Assembly (NCBI GenBank): GCA_016179055.1
Contig: JACOSC010000255.1
Location: 1-42,669 of the forward strand
Length of the DNA stretch: 42,669 bases
Origin: Acidobacteriota bacterium
GTDB lineage: Bacteria; Acidobacteriota; UBA6911; JACOSC01
Direction of reading: 5' to 3'
In this document: positions 32,528-41,020 of the stretch, in pieces
How the letters are laid out: the number at the start of each line of letters is the position of its first letter
How positions within the stretch are numbered: position 1 is the stretch's first letter
Translations under genes and position numbers: made by a program
The notes under the pieces: model-generated
What the model saw: the letters and a program-made list of their open reading frames with translations, nothing else
Told to the model about the DNA's origin: nothing
Databases searched by the model: none

Positions 32528-32544
32528 GCCCATTTTAGACATTT

Positions 32545-32796
32545 CTTAAATTCGATCGTAAGAAAGTATCCTTGTAATTAGAAACTACCAGTAGGGTTGT
32601 GATGGAGGGCTAAAAAAATTGCAAAAAATTCGGCCGATGGCCCGTAGGCGGCTCCTCAACCTTAGCGTCCCCAAGCTGGAGATCAAAAAGTATGTTCTTT
32701 CTCAATCATAGTCTTGCGCTTCTAGTGCCCTTTTCGGCAAGAAGTAACGGGCCGAAAAAAATCGCACCAGGCGCGTTTCTTATGATCGAATTTAAG
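32545..32796. repeat. 252-bp segment bounded by 21-bp inverted repeats
   Basis: CTTAAATTCGATCGTAAGAAA (32545-32565, first 20 matter) and its reverse complement with one mismatch (32776-32796) enclose a non-coding segment. A second, inner complementary pair (GCAAAAAATTCGGCC near 32620; GGCCGAAAAAAATCGC near 32750) nests inside. It looks like a MITE or a degenerate small element. No ORF is inside. Confidence 0.55.
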
Positions 32797-32814
32797 TAAT
32801 TCCTGAAATATATT

Positions 32815-32844
32815 TTGACAACAAAAGGGAGTATATGGTAAAAC
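32815..32844 (+). promoter_or_regulatory. tRNA promoter
   Basis: -35 TTGACA (32815-32820), 18-bp spacer, -10 TAAAAC (32839-32844), 24 bases before tRNA-Lys. It probably serves both tRNAs. Confidence 0.6.
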
Positions 32845-32867
32845 GTCTACGGATCTAAAGTAAAGAA

Positions 32868-32943
32868 GGGCCGTTAGCTCAGGCGGTAGAGCATCTGCCT
32901 TTTAAGCAGAGGGTCGCTGGTTCGAGTCCAGCACGGCTCACCA
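32868..32943 (+). tRNA. tRNA-Lys (TTT)
   Basis: A 76-base cloverleaf with acceptor stem GGGCCGT/ACGGCTC, D-arm GCTC..GAGC, anticodon stem TCTGC/GCAGA with loop CTTTTAA (anticodon TTT), T-arm GCTGG/CCAGC with TTCGAGT, and an encoded CCA. Confidence 0.97.
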
Positions 32944-33074
32944 TTTTCAAGCGCTCATCCCATGGTGGCGGTTGGGGTTGGTAATGTAGAGGGTAACCAA
33001 CGCAGGATTTGGAGACTCTACCTGCCAAGAGTTCTTCAGGACTCAATACCCATCATGGGAAGGTTAAATCGGTC

Positions 33075-33152
33075 GTCCCCGTCGTCTAGCTCGGCCTAGG
33101 ACATCGCCCTTTCACGGCGGTAACACGGGTTCAAATCCCGTCGGGGACGCCA
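33075..33152 (+). tRNA. tRNA-Glu (TTC)
   Basis: A 78-base cloverleaf with acceptor stem GTCCCCG/CGGGGAC, anticodon stem CGCC/GGCG with loop CTTTCAC (anticodon TTC), T-arm CGGG/CCCG with TTCAAAT, and an encoded CCA. Its 3' end is the likely integration site of the adjacent integrase. Confidence 0.95.
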
Positions 33153-33237
33153 ACATTCCAAAAGACTTCCGTGAAATTGCCGGTTTTCCTCATGGTCCAA
33201 TATGGTCCACTTAGCCCAGATCGGCTGAACTTGTGAA

Positions 33238-34434
33238 TTACTTTTCCATCACCATCTTCACGAGCTTGCTCTGTGCTTCGCGCTTTTGTGGACTCATGGC
33301 CTGCATATACACGTCGGTCGTTACCTTCAGACTGGCATGACGCAGCAGCTCTTGCACTACTTTGGGATTCTCTCCATTGGCGTTCAGGAGCGTACCGAAC
33401 GTGTGCCGGAAGGTGTGATAGGAAACGCGCTTTTTGATTTTGGCGCGAAGGACGGCGGGCCGCCCGTAATAGCGCCACAGGGTTCCCGGCCAGTAGGGTT
33501 GCGTTCCCTTCATGTGTGGGGAACCAAACACCCAATCGCCAGGGGCGGAGTAAGGCGCAACCTGCTTCCATAACCATAAGGACTGGGCGAGCTGCGCATC
33601 CAGAGGCACCTCCTTTTGTGAAGCCTCTGTTTTTGGTGCACCCTCCACCATCGCCACAACCGACCGGCGGACATGCAAAACTAGACTGTCGAAATCTGTG
33701 TCCTCCCATCGAAGCCCGATGAGTTCTCCGCGGCGCAGCCCGGTAAAGGCGTCGAGCTCGATCATCGTACGCAGCGGTTCGGCCAGTTCCTTGAGAATGG
33801 CCATGATCTCCGGCGCCGTCAGAACGTCCGGTGCTTTTTGGCGTTTGGAGCTCTGGCGAACGCTCGTAATGGGGTTCTTTTCGGCCCACTCCCACCGGAT
33901 CGCATGAGAAAACAAAGCGCTCATCACGTTTCTGACTTTGGCCTTGCTCCCGCGCGCTAACGGAAGGCTGGTTTTCGGAAAGCAGAGACTCTTGAGCCAC
34001 TGCTCGACTTCCGGGGCTTTGATATCCAGCAGACGATAGGAGCCCCAGCGCGGAAGAATCCACTTCTGCAAATAGCCATTGTAGGTCACCTGTGTGGCGT
34101 AGGACTTTCGATCCTCTTCGGCTAGATCGGCTGTTGGCTTGGTATGCTTGAAGATGTCCGGCAACTCGTGCTCGCGATAATGATTGACCAGGGTCTCCAG
34201 ACTGATATTTTTGATCAACTGTTGGGGGGTTTGCTTGTTTATAGCCAAGCGGAGGGCATCGACGGCGGCCTGGGCGGTTGATTCGTTGGGGAATTCTCCC
34301 AGCGTTCCGATGACAATGTTCTTTCGCCGGATGGAACCGTCTATTTGAACTTCTCTCCATCGGAACTCCCAGACCTTTCGTTTCTTGCGATCCGCAAGTT
34401 TGAGACTGCCTTTTTGATAACTCGTGCGCCTCAT
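33238..34434 (-). CDS. Tyrosine site-specific integrase
   Basis: A 398-residue phage-type integrase. The N-terminal part (about 1-80) is arm-binding-like, followed by a SAM-like core-binding domain, and a catalytic domain with Arg234 (TGLRRGEL), His340-x-x-Arg343 (YHTFRHTFGT), His366 (LLRHASL) and Tyr376 (TTDVYMQ), so all catalytic residues are present. Its 3' end lies 85 bases from tRNA-Glu, the usual layout of elements integrating in tRNA genes. It lacks the extra helix patch of integron integrases and is not IntI. The longer open frame overlapping it (33131-34495) is a shadow. Confidence 0.93.
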   Translation of the reverse strand: MRRTSYQKGSLKLADRKKRKVWEFRWREVQIDGSIRRKNIVIGTLGEFPNESTAQAAVDALRLAINKQTPQQLIKNISLETLVNHYREHELPDIFKHTKPTADLAEEDRKSYATQVTYNGYLQKWILPRWGSYRLLDIKAPEVEQWLKSLCFPKTSLPLARGSKAKVRNVMSALFSHAIRWEWAEKNPITSVRQSSKRQKAPDVLTAPEIMAILKELAEPLRTMIELDAFTGLRRGELIGLRWEDTDFDSLVLHVRRSVVAMVEGAPKTEASQKEVPLDAQLAQSLWLWKQVAPYSAPGDWVFGSPHMKGTQPYWPGTLWRYYGRPAVLRAKIKKRVSYHTFRHTFGTLLNANGENPKVVQELLRHASLKVTTDVYMQAMSPQKREAQSKLVKMVMEK

Positions 34435-34544
34435 GTTTACTTTCCTCCATTCCTTGAGGCGACACGAACGGCTGGCTGAAGGTTAGCAAAATCACCTGTC
34501 GAAGTCGAGATCCTTTTTGACATTTGTTTCCCCCGAAATCGCTC

Positions 34545-34754
34545 TCATCCGGGCATCTTCTTCGCTAACCATTCATGGAGCGCCGAGGCGCAGAAGCGCC
34601 AGCGCGTGCCAATCTGAATGCCTGTAATTTTGCCCTTACGAGCCATCTTTTGCAGAGTTTTCGGATGAATCTTAAGCAGTGCCGCGGCCTCATCACTGTC
34701 CAAGAGCGGCTCAAAATTGCCATTGTAAACGACTCTGAGTGGGAACTTGTCCAT
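34545..34754 (-). CDS. Excisionase-like helix-turn-helix protein
   Basis: A 69-residue MerR/Xis-type DNA-binding protein: LLDSDEAAALLKIHPKTLQK then MARKGKITGIQIGTRWRF, with a C-terminal recognition end HEWLAKK. GAGGAG is 9 bases before the ATG. It lies 110 bases upstream of the integrase on the same strand and probably controls excision. Confidence 0.8.
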   Translation of the reverse strand: MDKFPLRVVYNGNFEPLLDSDEAAALLKIHPKTLQKMARKGKITGIQIGTRWRFCASALHEWLAKKMPG

Positions 34755-34766
34755 TGGTATAACTCC

Positions 34767-35273
34767 TCAAATAGATCCTCCTTGGGTGCGTGAAACCAGT
34801 GAAAACGATGTCATCGCCACCCTCACGATAGACCGCAATGGTCGTCGTAAGCTGTTGGTGAAACGGCGCCGGTTTTCCCGTACTTCCAATCGGTGCCTGT
34901 TGAGCGCATCTTTCGCCTCGGTTTTAGTCAAGTAGGGCTTGGTTCGATAATAAACACCCTTGTACATGAATCTATCAAGCCATAGGCAGCGGCTCTCGGT
35001 TTTGAACCATTGTTGGTTTAACCCTCCCCTCTTTTCTCTCTCGGCAACCTTCTCGCTTGGGGTTGTCTTATTGCCCATTGGATGTCTCCTTCCTGGTTTT
35101 TTGAAGTGCGTATTTGATTTTGTCAGGTCTTCGATAAAATCCGACGGGATTCTGACCGAGCGGCCTAGTTTAACTTTCCTAAGTCGCCTTTGGAAAATCC
35201 ACATGCGTATTATGCTCGGCTTGATCCCGAGAATCCGAGCCGCTTCCTCAACACTTAAGAGTTCTTGGTTCAT
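34767..35273 (-). CDS. Excisionase-like protein fused to an integrase N-terminal fragment
   Basis: A 168-residue protein. Residues 1-55 are a second winged-helix Xis-type domain (LLSVEEAARILGIKPSIIRM, then LRKVKLGRSVRIP). Residues about 60-135 carry an arm-binding-like stretch (RFMYKGVYYRTKPYLTKTEA then KDALNRHRLEVRENRRRF) of the kind found at the start of tyrosine integrases. The last 30 residues are basic and unrecognised. AGGAG is 5 bases before the ATG at 35273. It is either an accessory regulator or a fusion left by a truncated integrase gene. Confidence 0.6.
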   Translation of the reverse strand: MNQELLSVEEAARILGIKPSIIRMWIFQRRLRKVKLGRSVRIPSDFIEDLTKSNTHFKKPGRRHPMGNKTTPSEKVAEREKRGGLNQQWFKTESRCLWLDRFMYKGVYYRTKPYLTKTEAKDALNRHRLEVRENRRRFTNSLRRPLRSIVRVAMTSFSLVSRTQGGSI

Positions 35274-35917
35274 GATATCTCCTGTCCGGCACAAACACTG
35301 CTCCTCAGAGTGGGGAGGGCCGGGCCTTTATTTCTACCTGAACATTTGGTTCTGCATTATGGTTTCCAGATGAAATACAAACCTTGCCATCATTGGCCAA
35401 TTGGTAAGCTTAACAACGAAACTCTAAATGCATCTCAGACTTCTTTGGCAGTGAAAAATTATTCCATAGAACTCTCCTGCGAGCGATTTGCTCAAAAAGC
35501 GGTGCTCCATGCATAGCTGGTTCACAGATCGACAAGCGACCTTTGGCTGCGAAGTGGATAAATTCTAGACAGAAGTTATTTACTCGGCCGCGAGAGGTAA
35601 CTCCGTTTCAACATACTCCCCTACATTGGATTATCGTATTCAAGCCTTCAGTGTGAGCGAGTTTCTTTCAAAGGAATAACTTTTGTCTGTAGGCTTAGTG
35701 GGATAGAGGATGGCAATTACTGGCCTTTAAGGTTTCGCCGGACGGCATCCAGTATACTCTGAGCCGTATCGGTACCCGAACCACTAAATTTTATCATCTT
35801 TTGCAGTTCGGATGCATGTTCCATTCGCCCGAGTTTCAAATCGGTACAAGGCGCCTGTGGACTGTCTCCTCGAACCGGAGACAACCGATTACGACGACCT
35901 TCTTCTGGGTGTCGAAC
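35274..35917. other. Non-coding right part of the integrative element
   Basis: About 640 bases without a supported gene. No second copy of the tRNA-Glu 3' end was seen, so the right attachment site is not identified. Confidence 0.4.
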
Positions 35918-37140
35918 TTAGAAAATATATTTTAAACCAAACTGGACCCTTTGCGTTGTTGTATCAGTTCCTGTATATAGGCCAAAGGTGGGCGATGTTA
36001 AATCGTTGATGAGACGGCCGAAGGTCGGTGTGTTAAGTGTGTTGAAGAATTCAACGCGAAACTGGAGCGTTTGGAACTCCCTCATCGGAGTGTCCTTTAC
36101 AAAGGCGCAATCGAATTGACTTAGACGGTTTAGACGCAGTGTATTTCGTCCCAAATTGCCAAAATTACCGAGTAACGGTTGCGTAAAGGGGAACCCGCTG
36201 CTGTTGATGCAAGTACTGGCCGGGGTAACTGCCACACCACGATCGCACGGTGCGCGAATAGAGGCCGCTCCGCGGCTCCCAATGGGTACAGGGCTGAAAT
36301 GGACATTGGTGCCGGAAACGTTGGGTCGCGCATTACCCGCACCGGTCAGGGTCAAATCCGTAATGCCTCGCCGAGTTCCAGCGTAGAGCGTGCCGGGAAA
36401 CCCGGATTGCATTTGAACAATCCCATTTGAACAATCCCATTGAATGACCAACCGTGGAACAATACCTTGGGAAGACCCGTAGCATTTCTTGCAAGGGGTA
36501 ATTCCAGAACGCGATAGAACACCAGTCGGTGTGGTACATCAAAGGCGGAGACCGCTCGGTTGGACCGGATATCGAATGGCGTTTGTGGTACCGAGGAGTC
36601 GTAAAGCATGACCCCCAGAGCGTCGGAAATGTTATCAATAGATTTTGACCAAGTATAAGCGGCCTGCACCGCAGACCGCGAGGACCACCTCTTCTGGATT
36701 TGTAATTGAAGTCCATGATAGATCGAACTCGCCGAGGTTTCTACTAACCCCACGCCGTCGAAACGCGGGTCGATCCGATTACTGCGGGACAGGTGGCTGC
36801 CGGTTGAGGTTCGTACGATACCTTGAAACAGGGAGAGGCGGGCAAGCTCATCGGTTTGGCTGGTTGCTGGCTCAATGAGGCTGGGGTTAATTTGCCTCGT
36901 TACGAACAAATGATCGCCTTTCGTGCCCACATAGAACATTTTGAAAAACAGGCTGTGGGCGAGTCCAGTTTCAATCCCGATATTCCATTGAGTGACACGC
37001 GGGTTTCGTAACCGGGTATCGACAGCACTCAAACCGCCAAAGTTTGGTGCTTTGGGATTCAATTTTTTCAAATTTTCCTGGGTGCCCGTCCCCGAATGTG
37101 CTACAATGCTCCCGTTGGAAAAAAGCGATTCCCTATCCAT
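35918..37140 (-). pseudogene. TonB-dependent receptor fragment with frameshift
   Basis: The C-terminal third of an Oar-like receptor barrel in two frames. The first piece (37140-36352) has PRVTQWNIGIETGLAHSLFF, FYVGTKGDHLFVTRQINPSL, SIYHGLQLQIQKRWSSRSAV, QAAYTWSKSIDN. The second (36451-35918) continues FPGTLYAGTRRGITDLTLTG and ends FGLKYIF with the terminal Phe. They are split by a 14-bp tandem duplication (36411-36438). Signal peptide, regulatory domain and plug are missing, so the gene is also 5' truncated near 37140. Confidence 0.85.
36411..36438. repeat. 14-bp tandem duplication causing the frameshift
   Basis: TTTGAACAATCCCA is present twice in a row (36411-36424, 36425-36438). With one copy the minus-strand frame reads on continuously as FNGIVQMQSGFPG. 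Confidence 0.9.
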
Positions 37141-37272
37141 TCCAGAGGGAGGCCATTAGAAAAGTGCCGATTAAGGTCACTCGCTGGTCGCCTCCTTAGA
37201 AACTTCCCCAGTTTCATCGTTATTCTGCGTGTCGTTAGGACATGCTGGGGGACTCCTACGTCACGTATCTTA

Positions 37273-37306
37273 GGGGGGCTGGCGGCAGCAATGCCCCCCG
37301 CATTTT
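37273..37306 (+). terminator. Intrinsic terminator-like hairpin
   Basis: GGGGGGC (37273-37279) and GCCCCCC (37293-37299) with a 13-base loop, followed by GCATTTTTT. It works on the plus strand, but no plus-strand gene ends here, so it may be left from lost DNA. The rest of 37141-37348 holds no gene. Confidence 0.5.
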
Positions 37307-37348
37307 TTATTTGAGATAACCGTTGATTAAACGACTGGCGGCACCTTC

Positions 37349-37936
37349 TCAAGGCAAAAGGTCGGATACTAAAATGCGAGCGTCCGGCGCCGCCACCGGC
37401 GAAATAGTTGCTGACGCATCCAGGCGCAAAAGCACGCGATAACCGTATCCCAACGGCTGTCCCGGCATCGGCACCGGTTCGCGGCGCGCTTCCAAAGATC
37501 GGTCAATAAGGTTGAGCACCCAATAATCCGGAATGCCAGCCTTAGCATACAGGCTGGCCTTCACACCGCGATCAAAGGCCAGCGTAGACTCTGCCACCTC
37601 AACCACGAGCAGCGCGGTCGTCGGGTGTTCGTCTTTGTAGTCACGCCAGGAACCGGATACCACAGCTACGTCCGGTTCCGGTTCTGAAGTTGGTCCTAGA
37701 GCAAGCGGCATTTGCGTTCGAACGTGATACTGCGTTCCAAACACCTTACCCAATGTCTCCGCGGCGGCGAGTATGGTCGTTGCCTGCTGGCTCTCTTGTG
37801 GACTCCTACAAACGATCTCCCCTTCGATGAGTTGTACGTGCTCATCCGGTTTGAATAAACCCATCTCGGCCATTTTGTAATACTCTTCACGCGTCCATCG
37901 GCGCGTCATGACGGGAGTTTCAGTTAGGGTCGCCAT
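37349..37936 (-). CDS. Uma2 family (DUF820) putative endonuclease
   Basis: A 195-residue Uma2-type protein: RRWTREEYYKMAEMGLFKPD, EHVQLIEGEIV, then PEPDVAVVSG and LLVVEVAESTLAFDRGVKAS, LYAKAGIPDYWVLNL. The fold is PD-(D/E)xK-like: Asp of EPDVAV, Glu of VEVAES and the Lys of GVKASLY can form the active site. The function is unproven; members are abundant in cyanobacteria, Acidobacteriota and related genomes. GAGGTAAG lies 7 bases before ATG 37936. Confidence 0.88.
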   Translation of the reverse strand: MATLTETPVMTRRWTREEYYKMAEMGLFKPDEHVQLIEGEIVCRSPQESQQATTILAAAETLGKVFGTQYHVRTQMPLALGPTSEPEPDVAVVSGSWRDYKDEHPTTALLVVEVAESTLAFDRGVKASLYAKAGIPDYWVLNLIDRSLEARREPVPMPGQPLGYGYRVLLRLDASATISPVAAPDARILVSDLLP

Positions 37937-38025
37937 ATTTCTTACCTCACGCCTTTGATTATAAACAGAAAGTTTGCATGGGGTCAACCCCGATTGATTT
38001 GTGCCGATTCGCGTAGATTCGCGGA

Positions 38026-38796
38026 TTATTTTGTTTTGGCCGTCGCGTTATTGACCGACTGCATCCCTTGTTGGGCCGGCTCGAACTTGGGATTGAATTC
38101 GAGCGCCCGGCGGTAGGCTTCGCGTGCCTTGTCCACCTGGCCCAGGCGTAGGTAGGTGGCTCCCAGGGCGGAATAGGCTTCACAGGAGGGCGCATAATAA
38201 ATGGCCTTTTCGTATTCGACTCGGGCCGGCTCGAATCGGTTTTGCAATCGATAGGCGCCGCCTTGTAACATATATATGTCGCTGTGGTAAGGGTCCAACC
38301 GGTTTGCCAGTTCCAGCCGTCGTTGTGCCACAAGTAAATAAGCTCGGCGATCGACCTCATTCGGCACCTGTCCTGCCTGGATGGCACTGATGATGGTATA
38401 GGCCAAATTGGCCTCGGCGCTGGCTCGATAAAAATTGAAGCAATAGCGAATGCCTATAAAAGTGAAAACAACGGCCGAGAGCGCGACCAGTACGCGCAAG
38501 AATTTGTCCTGGCTTTTGACAGGCGCTGTGGGTGGGCTTTCTTCTTTTGGCTCCGTGCTCAGGCGCACCAGCGCGCCCGTCAGAACCACGACCAGCGAGG
38601 CAATCGCCGCCAAGTGAAAGGGAAAGTTAGCGAGCGCATTGACGGCCATGGTAACGACGGCGGCGAGCAGACCCATGGCCAGAAACTTTCGCTCTCTTAA
38701 ATCTTCGATGAGCGCGCCGTGCATTTTCTTTTCCTTTTTTGTGACTTTCGCCTCGCTGTCTTTTTCCCTGGGCCGCGGGCTAAACACAAATTGCAA
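38026..38796 (-). CDS. C-terminal half of O-antigen ligase family protein, with TPRs
   Basis: A 256-codon frame continuing the upstream ligase in the -1 frame. MHGALIEDLRERKFLAMGLL, VTMAVNALANFPFHLA is the usual C-terminal membrane part of Wzy/WaaL-type proteins (NALxxFPFHL). Another helix follows (RVLVALSAVVFTFIGIRYCF), then TPR repeats from about residue 150 (RRLELANRLDPYHSDIYMLQ; YEKAIYYAPSCEAYSALGAT; AYRRALEFNPKFEPAQQG). No good ribosome binding site precedes the internal ATGs, so it is probably not an independent gene but the second part of a frameshifted one. Confidence 0.75.
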   Translation of the reverse strand: MQFVFSPRPREKDSEAKVTKKEKKMHGALIEDLRERKFLAMGLLAAVVTMAVNALANFPFHLAAIASLVVVLTGALVRLSTEPKEESPPTAPVKSQDKFLRVLVALSAVVFTFIGIRYCFNFYRASAEANLAYTIISAIQAGQVPNEVDRRAYLLVAQRRLELANRLDPYHSDIYMLQGGAYRLQNRFEPARVEYEKAIYYAPSCEAYSALGATYLRLGQVDKAREAYRRALEFNPKFEPAQQGMQSVNNATAKTK

Positions 38797-40007
38797 CCCA
38801 ACCTAAGATGCGCGAACAGCGCATAAAGAAACAAGAGCAGCCCGACGATACCGAGCTCTAGCCACAGTTGTAGATACTCGTTGTGCAATTGCCCGGGATG
38901 CGGCAGGGCGACTTTTATCCCGGTCCGCCGGGTAAATTCCCTTTGATAATCGAAATACGACGGGTTGAAACTCCCGATACCGTGTCCGAGCAGCGGCCCG
39001 GATTTAATCATGTCCCACGAGACCCGCCACCAGACGTTGCGCTGGCTCAATAGATCGCCCCAGTTCCTGGTCTGAATGGTTTGGGCGGCACTTGCCAATC
39101 GACCACGAAACCCTTTGTTGACCCCTATAAGAATAGTTCCTGCCACCAGAAGCAGTGCGATACCAGCGAGTAAATATTTTCGGGCGGCCTTTTCATACCG
39201 GAAGCGCAGGGCGGCCCACGTCATCATGCCGGCTAAAAATCCCGCGACAGCGGTCAGCGTCTGCGTATAGATCAGCCCGGCCAGCAGCGCGAATAGACCG
39301 GCTGCGAGCAACCACCTTTTCCACGGCACCGCCGCCGTGAAGACCAGACCGATCGCGCTGACGAGCGCCAGCGCAAAGTATATCCCGGCGACATTGGGAT
39401 TATCGAGCGAGCCGCCGGCCGTGTAGCGCCCGATGGCCTTCGCCCGCGCGAGGTCCTGGTAAAAAGGATCGTGTCCGTAGTATTGCAACAGAACGTGTAT
39501 CGCGTTTATGACGCCCGCGGCCAGCGCCAGATACAATAGTTTCTTTATCACCTTCTTGTCGGCCACTTGAATTACGATGAGATACAAGACCGCATAGAGC
39601 AGCACGTTCATCACGTCCAACCAAGCCAGCGCTTTATTGTCGGAGAAGAAAATCGACACGGCGCTCAAGAGCACGAGCAGCGCCAGCGCCATGCCGACCG
39701 GGCGGCGGGCCAGTTGCCGGGCGCGGTCCCATTCGGCTGCGCCAACCGGGGCAAGCGATAGCTTGATCAGGTAAACGGCGGCCAGGAGGAGGATCACGAT
39801 TTGCACGAAGACTTCTTTGGTCAGCCGGAACGGGTCCATGGCAATGGCGCTTTGAATGAAAAGGGAATTGATCTTGAAAAGGGGAGCAATGGTAAAGGGA
39901 GAGCCGACAATAAAGGGCGTGAGTAGGACGAGGAGATACAAACAAACTTTAATTATGAGTTGCGTTACGGTTTGTAGGCAATGCTGGGTAGCCAAGGTCG
40001 ACGTCAT
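38697..40007 (-). CDS. O-antigen ligase/polymerase family protein, N-terminal part
   Basis: A 436-residue multi-spanning membrane protein with about ten hydrophobic helices and the Wzy_C signature GHGIGSFNPSYFDYQREFTR then LPHPGQLHNEYLQLWLELGI. It should join or polymerise surface glycan repeats. After LLLFLYALFAHLRLGCNL the frame becomes basic and ends (KRKRKCTARSSKI), while the expected continuation is in the -1 frame (38026-38796), so the gene appears frameshifted in 38697-38796. A-rich runs (AAAAAAG and AAAAAG on the minus strand) lie in the overlap. ATG 40007 is used; GTG at 40019 is also possible. galE lies far upstream and is not in the same operon. Confidence 0.82.
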   Translation of the reverse strand: MTSTLATQHCLQTVTQLIIKVCLYLLVLLTPFIVGSPFTIAPLFKINSLFIQSAIAMDPFRLTKEVFVQIVILLLAAVYLIKLSLAPVGAAEWDRARQLARRPVGMALALLVLLSAVSIFFSDNKALAWLDVMNVLLYAVLYLIVIQVADKKVIKKLLYLALAAGVINAIHVLLQYYGHDPFYQDLARAKAIGRYTAGGSLDNPNVAGIYFALALVSAIGLVFTAAVPWKRWLLAAGLFALLAGLIYTQTLTAVAGFLAGMMTWAALRFRYEKAARKYLLAGIALLLVAGTILIGVNKGFRGRLASAAQTIQTRNWGDLLSQRNVWWRVSWDMIKSGPLLGHGIGSFNPSYFDYQREFTRRTGIKVALPHPGQLHNEYLQLWLELGIVGLLLFLYALFAHLRLGCNLCLARGPGKKTARRKSQKRKRKCTARSSKI

Positions 40008-40065
40008 TGCATAAGTCACGACCCGAAGCTGAGTTCTTGTAATTACGGCTCGGATCGTTACAGCC

Positions 40066-40112
40066 GCTTCACGTTAGCCATCGTTGCGGCGCAACGATGG
40101 CTGACGTGAAGC
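40066..40112. repeat. 47-bp near-perfect palindrome
   Basis: Left arm 40066-40087 begins GCTTCACGTTAGCCATCG; the right arm 40091-40112 is its reverse complement with one mismatch, centre GGC. It overlaps the end of the FG-GAP fragment. It could be a REP-like element or an element tip and would also act as a strong hairpin terminator. Confidence 0.8.
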
Positions 40113-40727
40113 CTTAATCAAGTTAAGCAACCGGCCGATAGCCAGATCGATATGACCGTCGTTACTGAAGTCCCCCAAGCCGGTAAAGAAGTTAGGAAAG
40201 TCGGTGTAGTTGATGATATTCTGGATGTCTCCCGGCCCGTAGTTCGCGTTGATGGAGATGCTATGGCCGATCTGAATCAATTCAATGAGGCTGTTTCTTT
40301 GGTTCCAGTTGAGATCTTGGATTTGTATGGAGGATCCGGTGAGGCTCACCAGCCCGGGATCGGCCGGGCTAAAGCTTCCGGTGCCGTCTCCCAAAAATGT
40401 TCTGAAGGTACGGGCGCTGAGATCGACGAGTGTTACGTCACTGAGACCGTCGCCATTCACGTCCTCGACAAAAATAGCCGTTGGATTGGCCGGGCCACGA
40501 AAGTCGGAGCGGTAGTGGAATCCACCAGCGCCATCGCCCAGCAGAATGGCCACGTTGCGAATGCCCGCGCTGACAACGACCAGATCCAGATTGTTATCGT
40601 TGTTAAGATCGGCGAGCTTGATCGCTTGCACGCTGAATCCGATGGTGCCGAGCGGAGGAACTTCTTGGTAGCGGTGGCCGCCGATGCCCATGAACACTCG
40701 TATGGTATTGTTCGCTCGATCGGCGAT
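40074..40727 (-). pseudogene. FG-GAP/VCBS repeat protein fragment
   Basis: About 217 codons with FG-GAP (integrin-like) blade motifs: IADRANNTIRVFMGIGGHRY, IKLADLNNDNNLDLVVVSAG, ILLGDGAGGF, VEDVNGDGLSDVTLVDL, FLGDGTGSFSPA, GDFSNDGHIDLAIG. The Dx(N/D)xDxxxD loops bind calcium in the family. The N-terminus (signal peptide and first blades) is missing: the similarity starts abruptly at 40727, where the HIT gene fragment ends. Confidence 0.75.
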
Positions 40728-41020
40728 TTACTGTATGTTGTTTGCAGGTCCTCAGGTATTACCCGGGTTTCTCCCACGACGGTCATAAAGTTCGTATCGC
40801 CAACCCATCGAGGAAGCACATGCATGTGAAAATGATCAGCCACACCTGCCCCAGCACACTTACCAAGATTTATCCCAATGTTAAATCCCTGGGGCTTATA
40901 TATCTTGGTTAACACTTCTTCACAACGTTTAGCAAGCTCCATCATTGCGTGTAGCTCTTGTTCTGAAGCCGAGGAAATTAAAGGAAGGTGCCGGTATGGC
41001 ACTATCATCACATGGCCCGT
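40727..41020 (-). pseudogene. HIT family hydrolase fragment
   Basis: About 97 codons of an HIT protein (nucleotide hydrolase/transferase). HVMIVPYRHLP, then FNIGINLGKCAGAGVADHFH and HMHVLPRWVGDTNFM hold the His-x-His-x-His triad, and TVVGETRVIPEDLQTTYSK is the usual end. The first 45 or so residues (the strand and NGH region) are missing and the C-terminal few residues run into FG-GAP sequence, so both ends are cut. Confidence 0.78.

Noticed and set aside
33130-33152. Second attachment site for the tRNA-Glu element
   Set aside because: I looked for a repeat of the tRNA 3' end to the right of the integrase and found none in this window.
33238-34434. The tRNA-Glu integrase as the missing integron integrase
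   Set aside because: It has the arm-binding domain and layout of tRNA-integrating phage/ICE enzymes and none of the IntI C-terminal signature (GGRGVRSPAD). The IntI remnant is elsewhere (15276-15407).
33131-34495. 454-codon open frame overlapping the integrase
   Set aside because: Composition (Arg/Ser/Gly-rich, no domain) is that of a shadow of the 398-aa integrase in another frame.
40457-41011. 184-aa HIT protein as an intact gene
   Set aside because: Residues after TTYSK come from the FG-GAP gene read out of frame and the N-terminal third of the HIT domain is missing.
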